From NCBI GenBank assembly GCA_903884505.1, contig CAISET010000001.1, positions 1-64,000 on the forward strand: 64,000 bases of DNA, in the 5' to 3' direction. The notes beneath the pieces were generated by a model that worked only from the letters and a program-made list of their open reading frames with translations, was not told the origin of the DNA and ran no database searches. Numbering within the stretch: position 1 is the stretch's first letter; the number at the start of each line of letters is the position of its first letter. Positions 37,317 to 47,500 of this stretch are shown here, piece after piece. The DNA comes from an uncultured Microcaldota archaeon. GTDB lineage: Archaea; Micrarchaeota; Micrarchaeia; Burarchaeales; Fermentimicrarchaeaceae. Made by a program: the position numbers and the translations under genes.

Positions 37317-37769
37317 CTACTTCGAGTCGCCCACCTGCTCCAGCAGGGCCCGGTACTCGTCCGCCTGCTCGGTCGAGGATATGGTGTGCGTGAAGAACCT
37401 GCCGCCTTTAATCACCGTCTCGCCACCTATCCGCACGGCGCCGTATAGCTGCGCGTCGGAAACCGTGGCATTGTCATAGGCCTGTGCGTAGCCGTAAATG
37501 ACCGTGTTGCCTTCTATGCGCGCCATATCCCTGACTTGGGCCTTCTCCAGCACCATGGCGTTTTTACCGACATGCGCCGTCTTGTCTACTTTTGCGGTCA
37601 GTTCCACGAAACCGCCGCCATTCTCGTGGATATAACCCCTGATTTCGCGTTCCCTGTCTGCGACGCGGACCGTCCTGGTGACCACTTTGACGCTCCTGCC
37701 GTCGGGAAGCGTGGCAGTTTCAACCTTCCCCTTCGGTATTGTGAATCCCGTGTGCAACGAATCAACCAC
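37317..37769 (-). CDS. Left-handed hexapeptide-like repeat protein
   Basis: AHVGKNAMVLEKAQVRDMARIEGNTVIYGYAQAYDNATVSDAQLYGAVRIGGETVIKGG. Confidence 0.7.
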   Translation of the reverse strand: MVDSLHTGFTIPKGKVETATLPDGRSVKVVTRTVRVADREREIRGYIHENGGGFVELTAKVDKTAHVGKNAMVLEKAQVRDMARIEGNTVIYGYAQAYDNATVSDAQLYGAVRIGGETVIKGGRFFTHTISSTEQADEYRALLEQVGDSK

Positions 37770-37813
37770 CTAAGACTTCGCATAAATGGAATATAAGGAA
37801 GCGGGATGCCTGG

Positions 37814-37863
37814 GGCTTTGCTACTAAAGTGCGGTTTTTGGGCGACTTTAGGGGCAAATAGCT
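37814..37863. repeat. Left hairpin flanking the AT-rich island
   Basis: GGCTTTGCTACTAAAG...CTTTAGGGGCAAATAGC, preceded by GGATGCCTGG. Confidence 0.55.
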
Positions 37864-37897
37864 GATTTTAGGAGCAGAATCATACGCTCTTCGTTGC

Positions 37898-38137
37898 TCA
37901 TGGTTTTACCTTTTTCTTTTTGTATAAATATGCTAATGCACTTGTCACCCAAGAAATTATCAATCCAACCGCAACTCCCTTAAAGTATATGTTGCTTGTA
38001 AAATATGACAACGAAAGGAATATCACACTCAGAACTAACTCGAATAATATGAGCGTCGTATCCAACCGTCCCCGAAGTTTTTCCAATATGCTTTTTTTCT
38101 CCATGCTTTTCACCTTTTTATCATAATGTTCTGCCAC
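37898..38137 (-). CDS. Small two-TM protein in an AT-rich island
   Basis: 79-aa ORF (possible start MEKKSILEKLRG at 38104); base composition differs visibly from surroundings. Confidence 0.55.
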   Translation of the reverse strand: MAEHYDKKVKSMEKKSILEKLRGRLDTTLILFELVLSVIFLSLSYFTSNIYFKGVAVGLIISWVTSALAYLYKKKKVKP

Positions 38138-38192
38138 TGCTTAAATACTGCGTCCTTTCGGGCGGGGTTCTTTATTATGGTATTTTTCAGCA

Positions 38193-38240
38193 GGCTTTGC
38201 TACCAAACAAGGTGATTTAATGGACTTTAGGAGCAAAGCC
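38193..38240. repeat. Right hairpin flanking the AT-rich island
   Basis: GGCTTTGCTACCAAA...CTTTAGGAGCAAAGCC, followed by GGATGCCTGG. Confidence 0.55.
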
Positions 38241-38287
38241 GGATGCCTGGCGCTTTCTTTTTAATCCCTCTACGCTAAATCTCCACT

Positions 38288-41101
38288 ATGAATTTCCAGG
38301 AGATTGGGGAAAAGTGGCAGAAGAGATGGGCCGAGGAGAAGGCCTTCGAGCCGGAGCCTGAGGAGGGGAAGAGGAAATTCTTCCTCACCGCCGCATTTCC
38401 CTACCCGAACTCGCCGCAGCACATAGGCCATGCGAGGACCTACACGACTACCGATGTTTATGCGCGCTACATGAGGATGAGGGGGACGAATGTGCTCTTC
38501 CCCATGGGGTTCCACGTGACTGGGACGCCCGTGCTCGCGATGGCGAAGAGGGTTGCTGCGAAGGACCCCGAGATTCTGGAGATTTTCGAGAAGATATACC
38601 GTGTTCCTGCTGATGTTATTCCCACGCTGGATGAGCCGAAGCGGCTCGTGGACTATTTCTCCAGGGAGATTGAGATGGGAATGCGGGAGATGGGATTCTC
38701 AATCGACTGGAGGAGGAAGTTCTACACCTATGACAAGGCGTTCAATGCGTTCATCAGGTGGCAGTTCGAGAAATTGAAGGGAAAAGGGTATCTGGTGAAG
38801 GGAAACCACCCCGTCCCCTGGTGCCCGAATGAGGACAACGCGGTGGGCGCGCATGACACGAAAGGCGACGTGGACCCGAATATCGACCAGATGACGGCAA
38901 TCAAGTTTGAGCTGAAGGATGAGCCCGGGAATTACCTGCTGTGTGCGACCTTCAGGCCCGAGACGATTTACGGCGTGACGAACGCCTGGATTAACCCGCA
39001 GATAAAATATTCGCTCGTTGAGATTGGCGGGAGCAAGTACTGGGTTTCGAGCGCGGTCGCGAAAAGTTTGCCGCTGCAGATTCCCTCGATGAGGAAGATC
39101 GGGGAGAGGAATGGGAGCGAGTTCGAGGGGAAGAAGGTCCTGAACCCGGTGACAGGGGATGAACTGCCGATATTCCCCGCATCTTTCGTCCAGCCGGAGG
39201 TGGGGACCGGCGTTGTGATGAGCGTCCCTGCGCATGCGCCTTACGATTACCTTGCACTGATGGATTTGAAGGGAACGAAGTGGGAGCCCATGATTCCTGA
39301 GCCGAAGCAGGTGCTGGAGCTGGAAGGGTTCGGCGAGTTCCCGGCGAAAGAAATCGTCGAGCGGATGGGCGTGAAGAACCAGAACGACCCGAAGGCGGAA
39401 GCTGCGACGGAGGAAATCTATTCGAAGGAGGCGCACACCGGGAAGATGGTGATTGAGAAGTATGCGGGAATGCGGGGAGTGGATGCGAAGGAGAGGATTA
39501 AGGAAGAGATGGTTTCCGCGAAGAAGGCGCTCATGCTCCACGACGTGATTAATGGGCCCGTCTGGTGCAGGTGCGGGGCGAGAATCTGCGTGAAAATCGT
39601 CGCTGACCAGTGGTTCATAGACTACGGGAACAAGGAGTGGAAGGATGATGTGAAGGAGGCTTTCTCCAGGATGAATCTGATTCCGGAGAAGACGCGGCCC
39701 GAATACGAGTATACGATTGGCTGGCTGAAGGAGAAGGCGTGCGTCCGCGCGCAGGGGCTCGGGACGACGTTCCCGTATGATGAGACGAAGATGATTGAGT
39801 CGCTTTCTGACTCGACAATCTACATGGCATTCTATACGGTTGCGGATTTGATTGGGGGGATGGACCCGGAGAGGCTGAATTCGCAGTTCTTCGACTTCGT
39901 GTTCCTCGGGAAAGGGGATGCGGGCGCGGTTGCCGAAGAGGCCGGGATAAGCGAGAAGGAGTTGCGCGCGATGAGGGCGTCGTTCCTCTACTGGTATCCG
40001 CTGGATTCGAGGCATTCCGCTGGCGATTTGATACACAACCACCTGACGTTCTTCGTTTTCAACCACGTCGCTATTTTCCCGAAGGAGCACTGGCCCAGGC
40101 AGATTGCCACCAATGGATTTGTGCTGATGGAAGGGAGCAAGATGAGCAAGTCCCTTGGGAACATCATGCCGCTGAGGGAGGCCATCAGGAAGTACGGGGC
40201 GGATATCGTCAGGTTTTCCGTTGTGACGGGCGCTGAGCTGGACGCGGATTCGGACTTCAACGAGGCGATGACCGAAGGGGTTGTCGCAAGAATGAAGTGG
40301 ATGGCCGGCCTTGTTGAGGAATATTCTGCGAAGGAAGGAAGTGAGGGCAAGGCTAAAGCGATAGATTTGTGGCTGCTTTCGAAACTGCATCGGAAGATGA
40401 AGATTGCGACGAAAGCTTTCGAGAAATTGGCGCTCAGGGAGATTTCGCAGGAGGTATTCTACAGCTCGGTGAATGATTTGCGCTGGTATTTCAAGAGAAC
40501 CGGGAGCAACGCGAAGATTATGCGCGACTTCCTCCGCAACTGGGTGCTGATGATGGCGCCCTTCACCCCGCACACCTGCGAGGAGCTGTGGGTGAAGCTG
40601 GGCGGAGAAGGGCTCGTTTCGCAGGCGAAGTGGCCTGAGTTCGATGAGGGGAAAATTAGCGAGAGCGCGGAGCTTGCTGAAGAAGTGGTCGGGAAGACCA
40701 GGGATGATGTTGAGAATATCCTGAAGCTAATCGGGAAGAAGCCGGCGAAGCTCTGCCTCTACGCAGCCGAGGGGTGGAAGAGGAAGCTTTACTCCATTGC
40801 GCGCGAGGAGAAGAGATTCGATTTGGCGATGAAGAAGGCGATGGCGGATTCGGAGCTGAAAGCCAGGGCCAAGGACGTTGGAAGGGTGCTGCAGCAGCTC
40901 ATGAAGGATGTGGGGACGCTCAGGCGCCTGATGCTCACCGAGGAGCAGGAGCTTTCAGCGCTGAGGGATGCGAAGGAGTTCTTCGCGCAGGAGTTTTCCT
41001 GCGAAGTAGAAGTGATGATGGAAGGGGAAGCCGTGGGGGATGCGCAGAAGAAGAAAGCCGCTAATGCTTCTCCGATGAAGCCGAGTATTTTTATAGAATA
41101 G
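38288..41101 (+). CDS. leuS: Leucyl-tRNA synthetase, archaeal type
   Basis: FPYPNSPQHIGHARTYTTTDVYARY (HIGH), GSKMSKSLGN (KMSKS). Confidence 0.95.
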   Translation: MNFQEIGEKWQKRWAEEKAFEPEPEEGKRKFFLTAAFPYPNSPQHIGHARTYTTTDVYARYMRMRGTNVLFPMGFHVTGTPVLAMAKRVAAKDPEILEIFEKIYRVPADVIPTLDEPKRLVDYFSREIEMGMREMGFSIDWRRKFYTYDKAFNAFIRWQFEKLKGKGYLVKGNHPVPWCPNEDNAVGAHDTKGDVDPNIDQMTAIKFELKDEPGNYLLCATFRPETIYGVTNAWINPQIKYSLVEIGGSKYWVSSAVAKSLPLQIPSMRKIGERNGSEFEGKKVLNPVTGDELPIFPASFVQPEVGTGVVMSVPAHAPYDYLALMDLKGTKWEPMIPEPKQVLELEGFGEFPAKEIVERMGVKNQNDPKAEAATEEIYSKEAHTGKMVIEKYAGMRGVDAKERIKEEMVSAKKALMLHDVINGPVWCRCGARICVKIVADQWFIDYGNKEWKDDVKEAFSRMNLIPEKTRPEYEYTIGWLKEKACVRAQGLGTTFPYDETKMIESLSDSTIYMAFYTVADLIGGMDPERLNSQFFDFVFLGKGDAGAVAEEAGISEKELRAMRASFLYWYPLDSRHSAGDLIHNHLTFFVFNHVAIFPKEHWPRQIATNGFVLMEGSKMSKSLGNIMPLREAIRKYGADIVRFSVVTGAELDADSDFNEAMTEGVVARMKWMAGLVEEYSAKEGSEGKAKAIDLWLLSKLHRKMKIATKAFEKLALREISQEVFYSSVNDLRWYFKRTGSNAKIMRDFLRNWVLMMAPFTPHTCEELWVKLGGEGLVSQAKWPEFDEGKISESAELAEEVVGKTRDDVENILKLIGKKPAKLCLYAAEGWKRKLYSIAREEKRFDLAMKKAMADSELKARAKDVGRVLQQLMKDVGTLRRLMLTEEQELSALRDAKEFFAQEFSCEVEVMMEGEAVGDAQKKKAANASPMKPSIFIE

Positions 41102-41450
41102 TCGGGGGCATCTCGTTCTTCGGGATTACTTCCGGCATCTCGTCGTATCTCTTTCTCGCGGTCCGCAGTATGTCAGTGAGCCATGCGAGGACGTCGGCCT
41201 TGGTTTCGAGCTGGTAGGTCTTGCGCTTCTCGGAGAACAGGACGAGGGAGTAGCCGTCGGCGAGCTTCTTCTCGCAGCGGATTAGCAAATCGCCGCCCTC
41301 AAGGCATTCGGTGCGGACCGAAACCGAGGGGTCGTCAAGCTCGAGCTTTATGTATTCGGAGAGGAAATGGCCGACCGTGCGCACGCGGACCCTAACGTCG
41401 CCGCTTTCTAGGAGCGGGTGCTCTAACTGGGCCCCACTTTGCATTTCCAT
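41091..41450 (-). CDS. Hypothetical protein, 119 aa
   Basis: ORF convergent with and slightly overlapping leuS 3' end. Confidence 0.55.
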   Translation of the reverse strand: MEMQSGAQLEHPLLESGDVRVRVRTVGHFLSEYIKLELDDPSVSVRTECLEGGDLLIRCEKKLADGYSLVLFSEKRKTYQLETKADVLAWLTDILRTARKRYDEMPEVIPKNEMPPTIL

Positions 41451-41503
41451 TCCGGTCGCCTGACGGTATTTTTAATTGCTCCTTGATAAATCTTTCGGGG
41501 AAC

Positions 41504-42526
41504 ATGGCAAAGTGCGTGAAAGTCGAGAAGAAAAATGGCGAGGCGACGCGGCAGAAGCTTATAGCTGCGGGAGCCTTCGACCCCTCCTTTGTGCCTGAAG
41601 CCGACGAGAAATTTGTCTACTTTGCGGTGAAGAAGCCTGTGAAGGGGATGAAGATTGTTGAGAGGAGATTGAGGAGCAGGGAGAGGAAGTTCAGGTCAAT
41701 CCAGGAGGCGCTGCGCGGGAAGCTGAGCGAGAAGGAATTGGAGGAAGTTGTGAGGAGCTTCGATGTGGTTGGCGACGTTGCGATTGTTGAGATTCCCCTG
41801 GGGCTTCAGGCGAAGGAGAAGCTCATCGCCGAGGCCGTGATGGAGGTCCACAGGAACGTTAAGGCGGTCGCGAGGAAGATGGGCCCGATGGAAGGCGAGT
41901 TCCGCGTGAGGAAGCTGAAGGTCATTGCAGGGGAGAAAAGGACCGAGACGCTTTACCGGGAGCACGGGGCGATGATGAGGATTGATTTGGCAAAGGCCTA
42001 CTTCTCGCCAAGGCTTGCGTTCGAAAGGAAAAGGATTGCTGAGCAGGTGGGGAAAGGGGAGAGGATTCTGGCCATGTTCGCGGGCGTGGGGCCTTTCCCG
42101 CTCGTGATTGCGAGAAAGCAGCCGAACGTCGAAATTGCCGCGGTGGAGCTGAACCCGGATGCCGTTAGATTGATGAAGGAGAACGTGAAGCTGAACCATG
42201 CTGAGGGGAGCATCAAGGCGATTCTGGGAGACGTGCACGAGGTTGTTCCGATGAAATTCAGGGGATGGGCGGACCGAATCCTCATGCCGCTGCCGAAAGG
42301 GGCGCACGAATTCCTCGGCGACGCTTTCCTTGCCGCGAGGAAGGGGTGCGTGGTGCATTTCTACCATTTCGGGCCAGTGGGGAAGGCGGCTGCTGAGGCG
42401 AAGGGCATGGTGAGAAAGGCTGCGAGGAAGGCGGGAAGGAAAGTCTCGTTCTTGGAAGAAAGAGTGGTTAGGCCTTATTCGCCGCAGGCTGAGCAGGTAG
42501 TGGTGGACTTCAGGGTCCTAGATTGA
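41504..42526 (+). CDS. trm5: tRNA (guanine37-N1)-methyltransferase, Trm5 family
   Basis: RVRKLKVIAGEKRTETLYREHGAMMRIDLAKAYFSPRLAFERKRIA...ILAMFAGVGPFPLVIARK...EERVVRPYSPQAEQVVVDFRV. Confidence 0.9.
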   Translation: MAKCVKVEKKNGEATRQKLIAAGAFDPSFVPEADEKFVYFAVKKPVKGMKIVERRLRSRERKFRSIQEALRGKLSEKELEEVVRSFDVVGDVAIVEIPLGLQAKEKLIAEAVMEVHRNVKAVARKMGPMEGEFRVRKLKVIAGEKRTETLYREHGAMMRIDLAKAYFSPRLAFERKRIAEQVGKGERILAMFAGVGPFPLVIARKQPNVEIAAVELNPDAVRLMKENVKLNHAEGSIKAILGDVHEVVPMKFRGWADRILMPLPKGAHEFLGDAFLAARKGCVVHFYHFGPVGKAAAEAKGMVRKAARKAGRKVSFLEERVVRPYSPQAEQVVVDFRVLD

Positions 42527-42630
42527 AACGAGTATTCCGCCTACTACGATGAGGATTGCGCCGGCGGCCACGCGGAGCATCTGGGGCTGGGACGGGAGCT
42601 CGTGCAGAAGGAAGGTTAAGGTAATAAACT
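42518..42630 (-). pseudogene. Remnant of the C-terminus of an EamA/DMT-type transporter
   Basis: Minus frame ...FITLTFLLHELPSQPQMLRVAAGAILIVVGGILVSI*, open only ~35 codons, overlapping the trm5 3' end. Confidence 0.35.
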
Positions 42631-42680
42631 GCCGCGCAGCAAGGCGTTAGGTGGATTTTGAGGCACGGTAGGTGTTTGAA

Positions 42681-43163
42681 ATGGTGAAACTGACACGGTT
42701 GATCATACCCTCGATTGTCGGAGGCATTGTCATCGCGGTTTGCGCGTTCATACCGCTCGTGAGCTATTTCTGCTGCATCTATGCGCCTTTGGGCGGCTTT
42801 GTTTCCGCCGCGGTACAAAGGGCGATGGCGGGGAAGGATGAGGCGCTTGAAAGCATGGACGGAATGGCCGCAGGCGCAGGTGCCGGCGCGGTCGCTGCAG
42901 TCATATACGCAGTGGCTATGGCCATCGTGGTTCTCCTCATGGGCGGCGCTTTTTTCGGATTGGGCGCCATTACCGCGCTCGCTTCTAAGAGCCTTACGCC
43001 ACTGCTTATGATGGGCGCGACTGGTCTGTTATACGGTATCCTGATGGTTGTAATCGCCATAATCACCCTGCTGATCTACTTCGCCATTTACATAGCGTTT
43101 GGCGCAGTCGGCGGTGCAATCTGCGCGGCGACGATGTACAAGAAGGAGAATGCTGAGGGCTAA
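42681..43163 (+). CDS. Multi-pass membrane protein, hypothetical
   Basis: ORF with hydrophobic, Gly/Ala-rich helices. Confidence 0.65.
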   Translation: MVKLTRLIIPSIVGGIVIAVCAFIPLVSYFCCIYAPLGGFVSAAVQRAMAGKDEALESMDGMAAGAGAGAVAAVIYAVAMAIVVLLMGGAFFGLGAITALASKSLTPLLMMGATGLLYGILMVVIAIITLLIYFAIYIAFGAVGGAICAATMYKKENAEG

Positions 43164-44515
43164 ACCAGCGAGATGTTCGTGTCGCAGAAGTGCAGGATGA
43201 ACGGGTTTATCTCTCCGTTCGGACTCAGTAGAAGGACCTGGTAGGCACCCTCGTCCCTCAGGCTCAAGTTCAGGTCGTGGAGAAACTTCCCGAGCCGCTT
43301 CATGTCGTTGTAGAGGAGGAGCGTTGGGATGCAGTCTATCAGCACGAAGGTCTTCCTGTATTTCTCCTTCATCCTCTTCGCGGCCGAATCCACGTGCATC
43401 TTGATTGCAGTGAGCTCCTCGGGGCTGTTAATGAAGGAGAGGCCGCCCTGGTTAGCCTCCCTCCCGGGCAAGCCAAGCGTAACGAAATGGACCATCTCGG
43501 CGTCTATGCCTTCCTCCTGCAACTCCTCGAGGAAATAGGTGTGCGGGCGGTCAAGGCAGAGGAACACGCAGCTCATCTTGTTCTCCTTTGTGAGGAGCTT
43601 CAGCAGCGCCGTATCGACATCGACAGAATCGATCGCAGTGGTGATTGAGGCGGCCTGCTCGGGCCGCTTTTTCAGGAGCAATTTCTCGAGCTGCGCATAA
43701 ACCTTCTCCACGGGAGCGGGCGCCTCCTCGGGCTTGAAGCCCATGCGGCTCGTGGCCTCGAAGAGGAGGGCGCCTGCCGTCGTGAGGATGTAGCCCGCGT
43801 TATAGAGGAAATCGGATGCGTGCCCCACGTAATAGGTGTTGGTTAGCAGCAGGTATGCGTACCAGGAATCCGATAATGCGACCATCATGAAGCCGAGGAG
43901 GAAGACGGCCCAGGGAAAGCCCAGGGGTGAGCTGAAGAATGCCATTGCGAGCCTTAGCGTGAGGAACAGGATTATCACGTCGCTGACCGGGTAGAGGAGG
44001 AGGTTAAGCAGCTTCTCCACGGGGTCAAACGGGGCTGGATACATGGGCAGCAGGACGAAGGCGGCGACTGCAAGGGCGAAGATTGCGAAGATGAGCGCGA
44101 AGATAGTGTCCCGCGGCCGGAAAATCACCCGCGTCTCCATGTTCGCCTTCACGAATCCGGCAATCATGAACGCGTAGCCGAGAAGCCAGAAAACATCCGC
44201 CACTGTTGCATGGGGCGGCTCCCCGGAAACGGAGAAATACGCCCAGATGGTTTCCGCGACGAGCCAGAGCGCGAAGCCGATTACTATGTAGTACCAGTGG
44301 CTTGCCCATTCCCGGTTCAGCCTCTTCAGGAAAATGCGCATCCGGAGGAGCGCTAAAACCGCAAGCAGGGCGAAGAGGACAGTGAGCAGGCTCGTGATGA
44401 GCGCGGTTCCTAGCGTGCCCGGCTTTGCGAAAAGCATTGTGATGAAGTTCAGGGCGAGGAGCAGCAGGGCTATTGCGATTATCGGCCATCTCTGCCCTCC
44501 GAGGTCCATAGTCAC
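43160..44515 (-). CDS. Multi-TM membrane protein with DUF835-like C-terminal domain
   Basis: N-terminal multi-helix region; C-terminal SCVFLCLDRPHTYFLEELQEEGIDAEMVHFVTLG...FINSPEELTAIKMHVD...RKTFVLIDCIPTLLLYNDMKRLGKFLHDL. Confidence 0.65.
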   Translation of the reverse strand: MTMDLGGQRWPIIAIALLLLALNFITMLFAKPGTLGTALITSLLTVLFALLAVLALLRMRIFLKRLNREWASHWYYIVIGFALWLVAETIWAYFSVSGEPPHATVADVFWLLGYAFMIAGFVKANMETRVIFRPRDTIFALIFAIFALAVAAFVLLPMYPAPFDPVEKLLNLLLYPVSDVIILFLTLRLAMAFFSSPLGFPWAVFLLGFMMVALSDSWYAYLLLTNTYYVGHASDFLYNAGYILTTAGALLFEATSRMGFKPEEAPAPVEKVYAQLEKLLLKKRPEQAASITTAIDSVDVDTALLKLLTKENKMSCVFLCLDRPHTYFLEELQEEGIDAEMVHFVTLGLPGREANQGGLSFINSPEELTAIKMHVDSAAKRMKEKYRKTFVLIDCIPTLLLYNDMKRLGKFLHDLNLSLRDEGAYQVLLLSPNGEINPFILHFCDTNISLV

Positions 44516-44598
44516 AGCATTTTACTCGGCACGCCAGCTTTAAAAGCGTTCGGCTCGTCAGAGGGCGCGCGAATCAGGGAATCAGTTGCCCGCATTCC

Positions 44599-47500
44599 TT
44601 ATTTTGGCACCTTGTATACCTTCCCGGCACCGTAGTCGGTAAAGTAGACGTTGCTGCTATCCACCGCGATGCCGTAAGGGCGGCTCAGGCTACCGACAAG
44701 GGTGGTCACGTTACCGCCTCCTATCGGAACCTTGTCCACATTTCCACCATCAAACTCGGCGAAGTAAACGTAGCTGCTGTCAACCGCTATTCCGTAAGGG
44801 CGGGAGCCGCGAGCAAGGGTGGTTACGCTCCCGCCCCCTATCGGAACTTTCTTCACGTTCCCGCCACTAGCCTCGGTAAAGTAGACATAGCTGCTGTCAA
44901 CCGCTATGCTTTCCGGACCGCTCAGGCCGCTGACAAGGGCTGTCACGGTTCCGCCTCCTATCGGCACCTTGTACACTTTCCCGTCGCCATAGTCGGTGAA
45001 GTAGACGTTGCTGCCGTCAACCGTGATGCCATCCGGCTCTCTCAGGCCGCTGGCAAGGATGACCACAGTCCCGCCCCCTATCGGCACCTGGTCCACTTTC
45101 CCGCTATTATCCTCGGTGAAGTAGACGTTGCTGCTGTCAAGCGCTATGCGGGTCGGTCCCCTCAGGCCAGTGGCAAGGGCTGTCACGCTCCCGCCGCCTA
45201 TCGGCACCTTGTCTACCGCCGCGCCGCTATACACGGTGAAGTAGACGTAGCTGCCGTCAACCGCTACGTCGTACGGGGAGCTCAGGCCGCTGGCAAGGAC
45301 TGTCACGTTCCCGCCTCCTATCGGCACCTTGTCCACGTTCCCCCCATTATTATCATCAAAGTATACGTTGCTGCTATCTACCGCTATGCCGGTCGGAACG
45401 CGCAGGCCGCTGGCAAGCAGTGTAGGACAGACGGCATCGGGCGGGCAGGAGCAGAGCCAGCCGCAGGAATCCCTGCTGCCGCATGTGTTGCCAAGGTCGT
45501 TGTTCGGGGTATGGCTCGGGCAGGAGAAATCGTAATTCGTGTTGTCCGTTGCCGTGTTGCTCGTGAGGTTATTTCCAGTGGCGGAGTCAAGGCGGATGCC
45601 GGAGTCCCTGTTTGAATCTGCGATGTTGCCCGTGATGTTGTTGCTGTTCGCGCTCTGCAGCCAGATGCCGAAGTAGGTGTTTGAATTAAAGCTGTTGTTC
45701 AGGATGTTGCTGTTGCTGGCGGCGGTGAGATAAGCGCCGTAGTAGAAGTTGCTCACTACGCAATTCTTCACGGTCGCTTTGTTGACGCTGTTCAGGTGGA
45801 TGCCGACGTTGTAGCCGGTGCCCGTGATGCTGCTGCCATTGCAGTCGAGCGTCACCTGATTTGCCGTGATGTCTATGCAGTCATGGCCGTTTGAAGTAAG
45901 GCCGCTTGCGTTGATTGTATAGTTGCCGGGAGCGTTAAGGGTGCATGGGCAGGAGCCCACCACCCCGCCGGGGGCGCACGCGGGTGGGGGAGGGCAGCTC
46001 GAGAGCCAGCCGCCTTCGGGGATGCTGCAGTCCCATTCCGTGGTGCAGGTGTTGCCGAGGTCGTTGTTGGAATCCAGGGTGTTGCAGTAGAAGCCATAAA
46101 CGGCCGTTGCCGTGTTGTCCGTGAAGTTGTTGTTGCCTGAAGATGAGAGGAAGAAGCCATGGTTGCCAGCCGCAGTATTCCGCGTCAGGGTGTTGTTATT
46201 GGAGCCTTGCAGCGATATGGTTTCGTATCCCGATGCGTTGTTGCCGGTGAGGTTGTTGCCGCTTGAGGCTGCGAGGGCAATGCCGTAGTAAGTGCGACCG
46301 AGGGATATGCAGGTATTGTCCGTGATGTTATTGTCGTTTGAATAAACGAGGTTGATGCCGTAGTAGTCATTGTTTGCGATGTTGCCCACAAGGTTGTTGC
46401 TGCTTGAAGACTCCAGGTAGATGCCCATCTGGTCATTCGAGCTTGCATCGTTGCCAGACAAGTAACTCCAGTTGGAATAGGACAACTCGATGCCAAGGTA
46501 GCTGTTGAACGTCACATTGTTGCCCGTGAGGTTGTTGCTATTGCTTGAATCGGCTATGATGATTCCATATTGAGAGTTTGAAGTGGCGGTGTTTCCGTTG
46601 ATGCTATTGCCGTTGGAGGACTCCAGGTAGATGCCGTCGTAGTCCGAGCTGGCGGTGTTGCCCGTCAGGGTGTTTCCGTCCGCAGCATTTAGGGTGATGC
46701 CATACCTGAAGCTGCGCGGCTTGCAGTTCTGCACTACCACCCTGCTTGTCCCGTTCAGGTAGACTCCGCTGTATTCGCCGTTTTGCCCAGGGCCTACAAA
46801 CAGGTGGTTATGGCAGTCAAGGGTGACGTCAGTCGCATTTATTGTTATGCCGTTGCAGGCATCGCACACAATGTCGTCGTTTACCACCCACGCTCCCGAG
46901 GTCGTGATTGTCCCACCGCAGCCGCTGCAGACCCCATCCGCGCACGTGCCTGAGCATGCCGCCAGAGGGCAGCCCGCACCGCAGGAGGTGCTGTTGGAGC
47001 AGACCATGTTCTCGCCCTCCGGAGTGCAGACGTTGCCGCCTCCGTCGTTCTGCGGATCGACGCAGAGGAGGTTGCTATTGCCGTTGAGGCAGGCGTAGTT
47101 GCCCGCGAAGTTGTTGCCGCTTGAGCCGGAATCGATGATGATTCCGTTGTTGTTAAGGCTTACTTGATTGCCCGTGATGTTGTTATCGCTCACGTAGCTC
47201 AGGTAGATGCCGCCGTAGGGTATGCCATTCATGCTTACGGTGTTGTCCGCAATGCTGTTGCCATTGGAGGACTGCCCGTAGATGCCGGCATACGCGTTCG
47301 AGCTTATGGTGTTGCCGGTTATGTTGTTGCCGTTAGAGGAACCGAGTTGTAAGCCATAGCTGTCCGAGGTCACGGTGTTCCCTTCGATGAGGTTGTTGTC
47401 GGAGCTGGTTACGGTGATGCCGTAGAAGTTTGAGCTGACGGTGTTGCCCGTGAGGTTGTTGTTGTTGCTTGAGGAGAAAAGGCCGATACCGTATTGGTTG

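Noticed and set aside
38699-40573. 624-aa minus ORF opposite leuS
   Set aside because: Antisense frame with His/Arg/Leu-biased composition; leuS is clear
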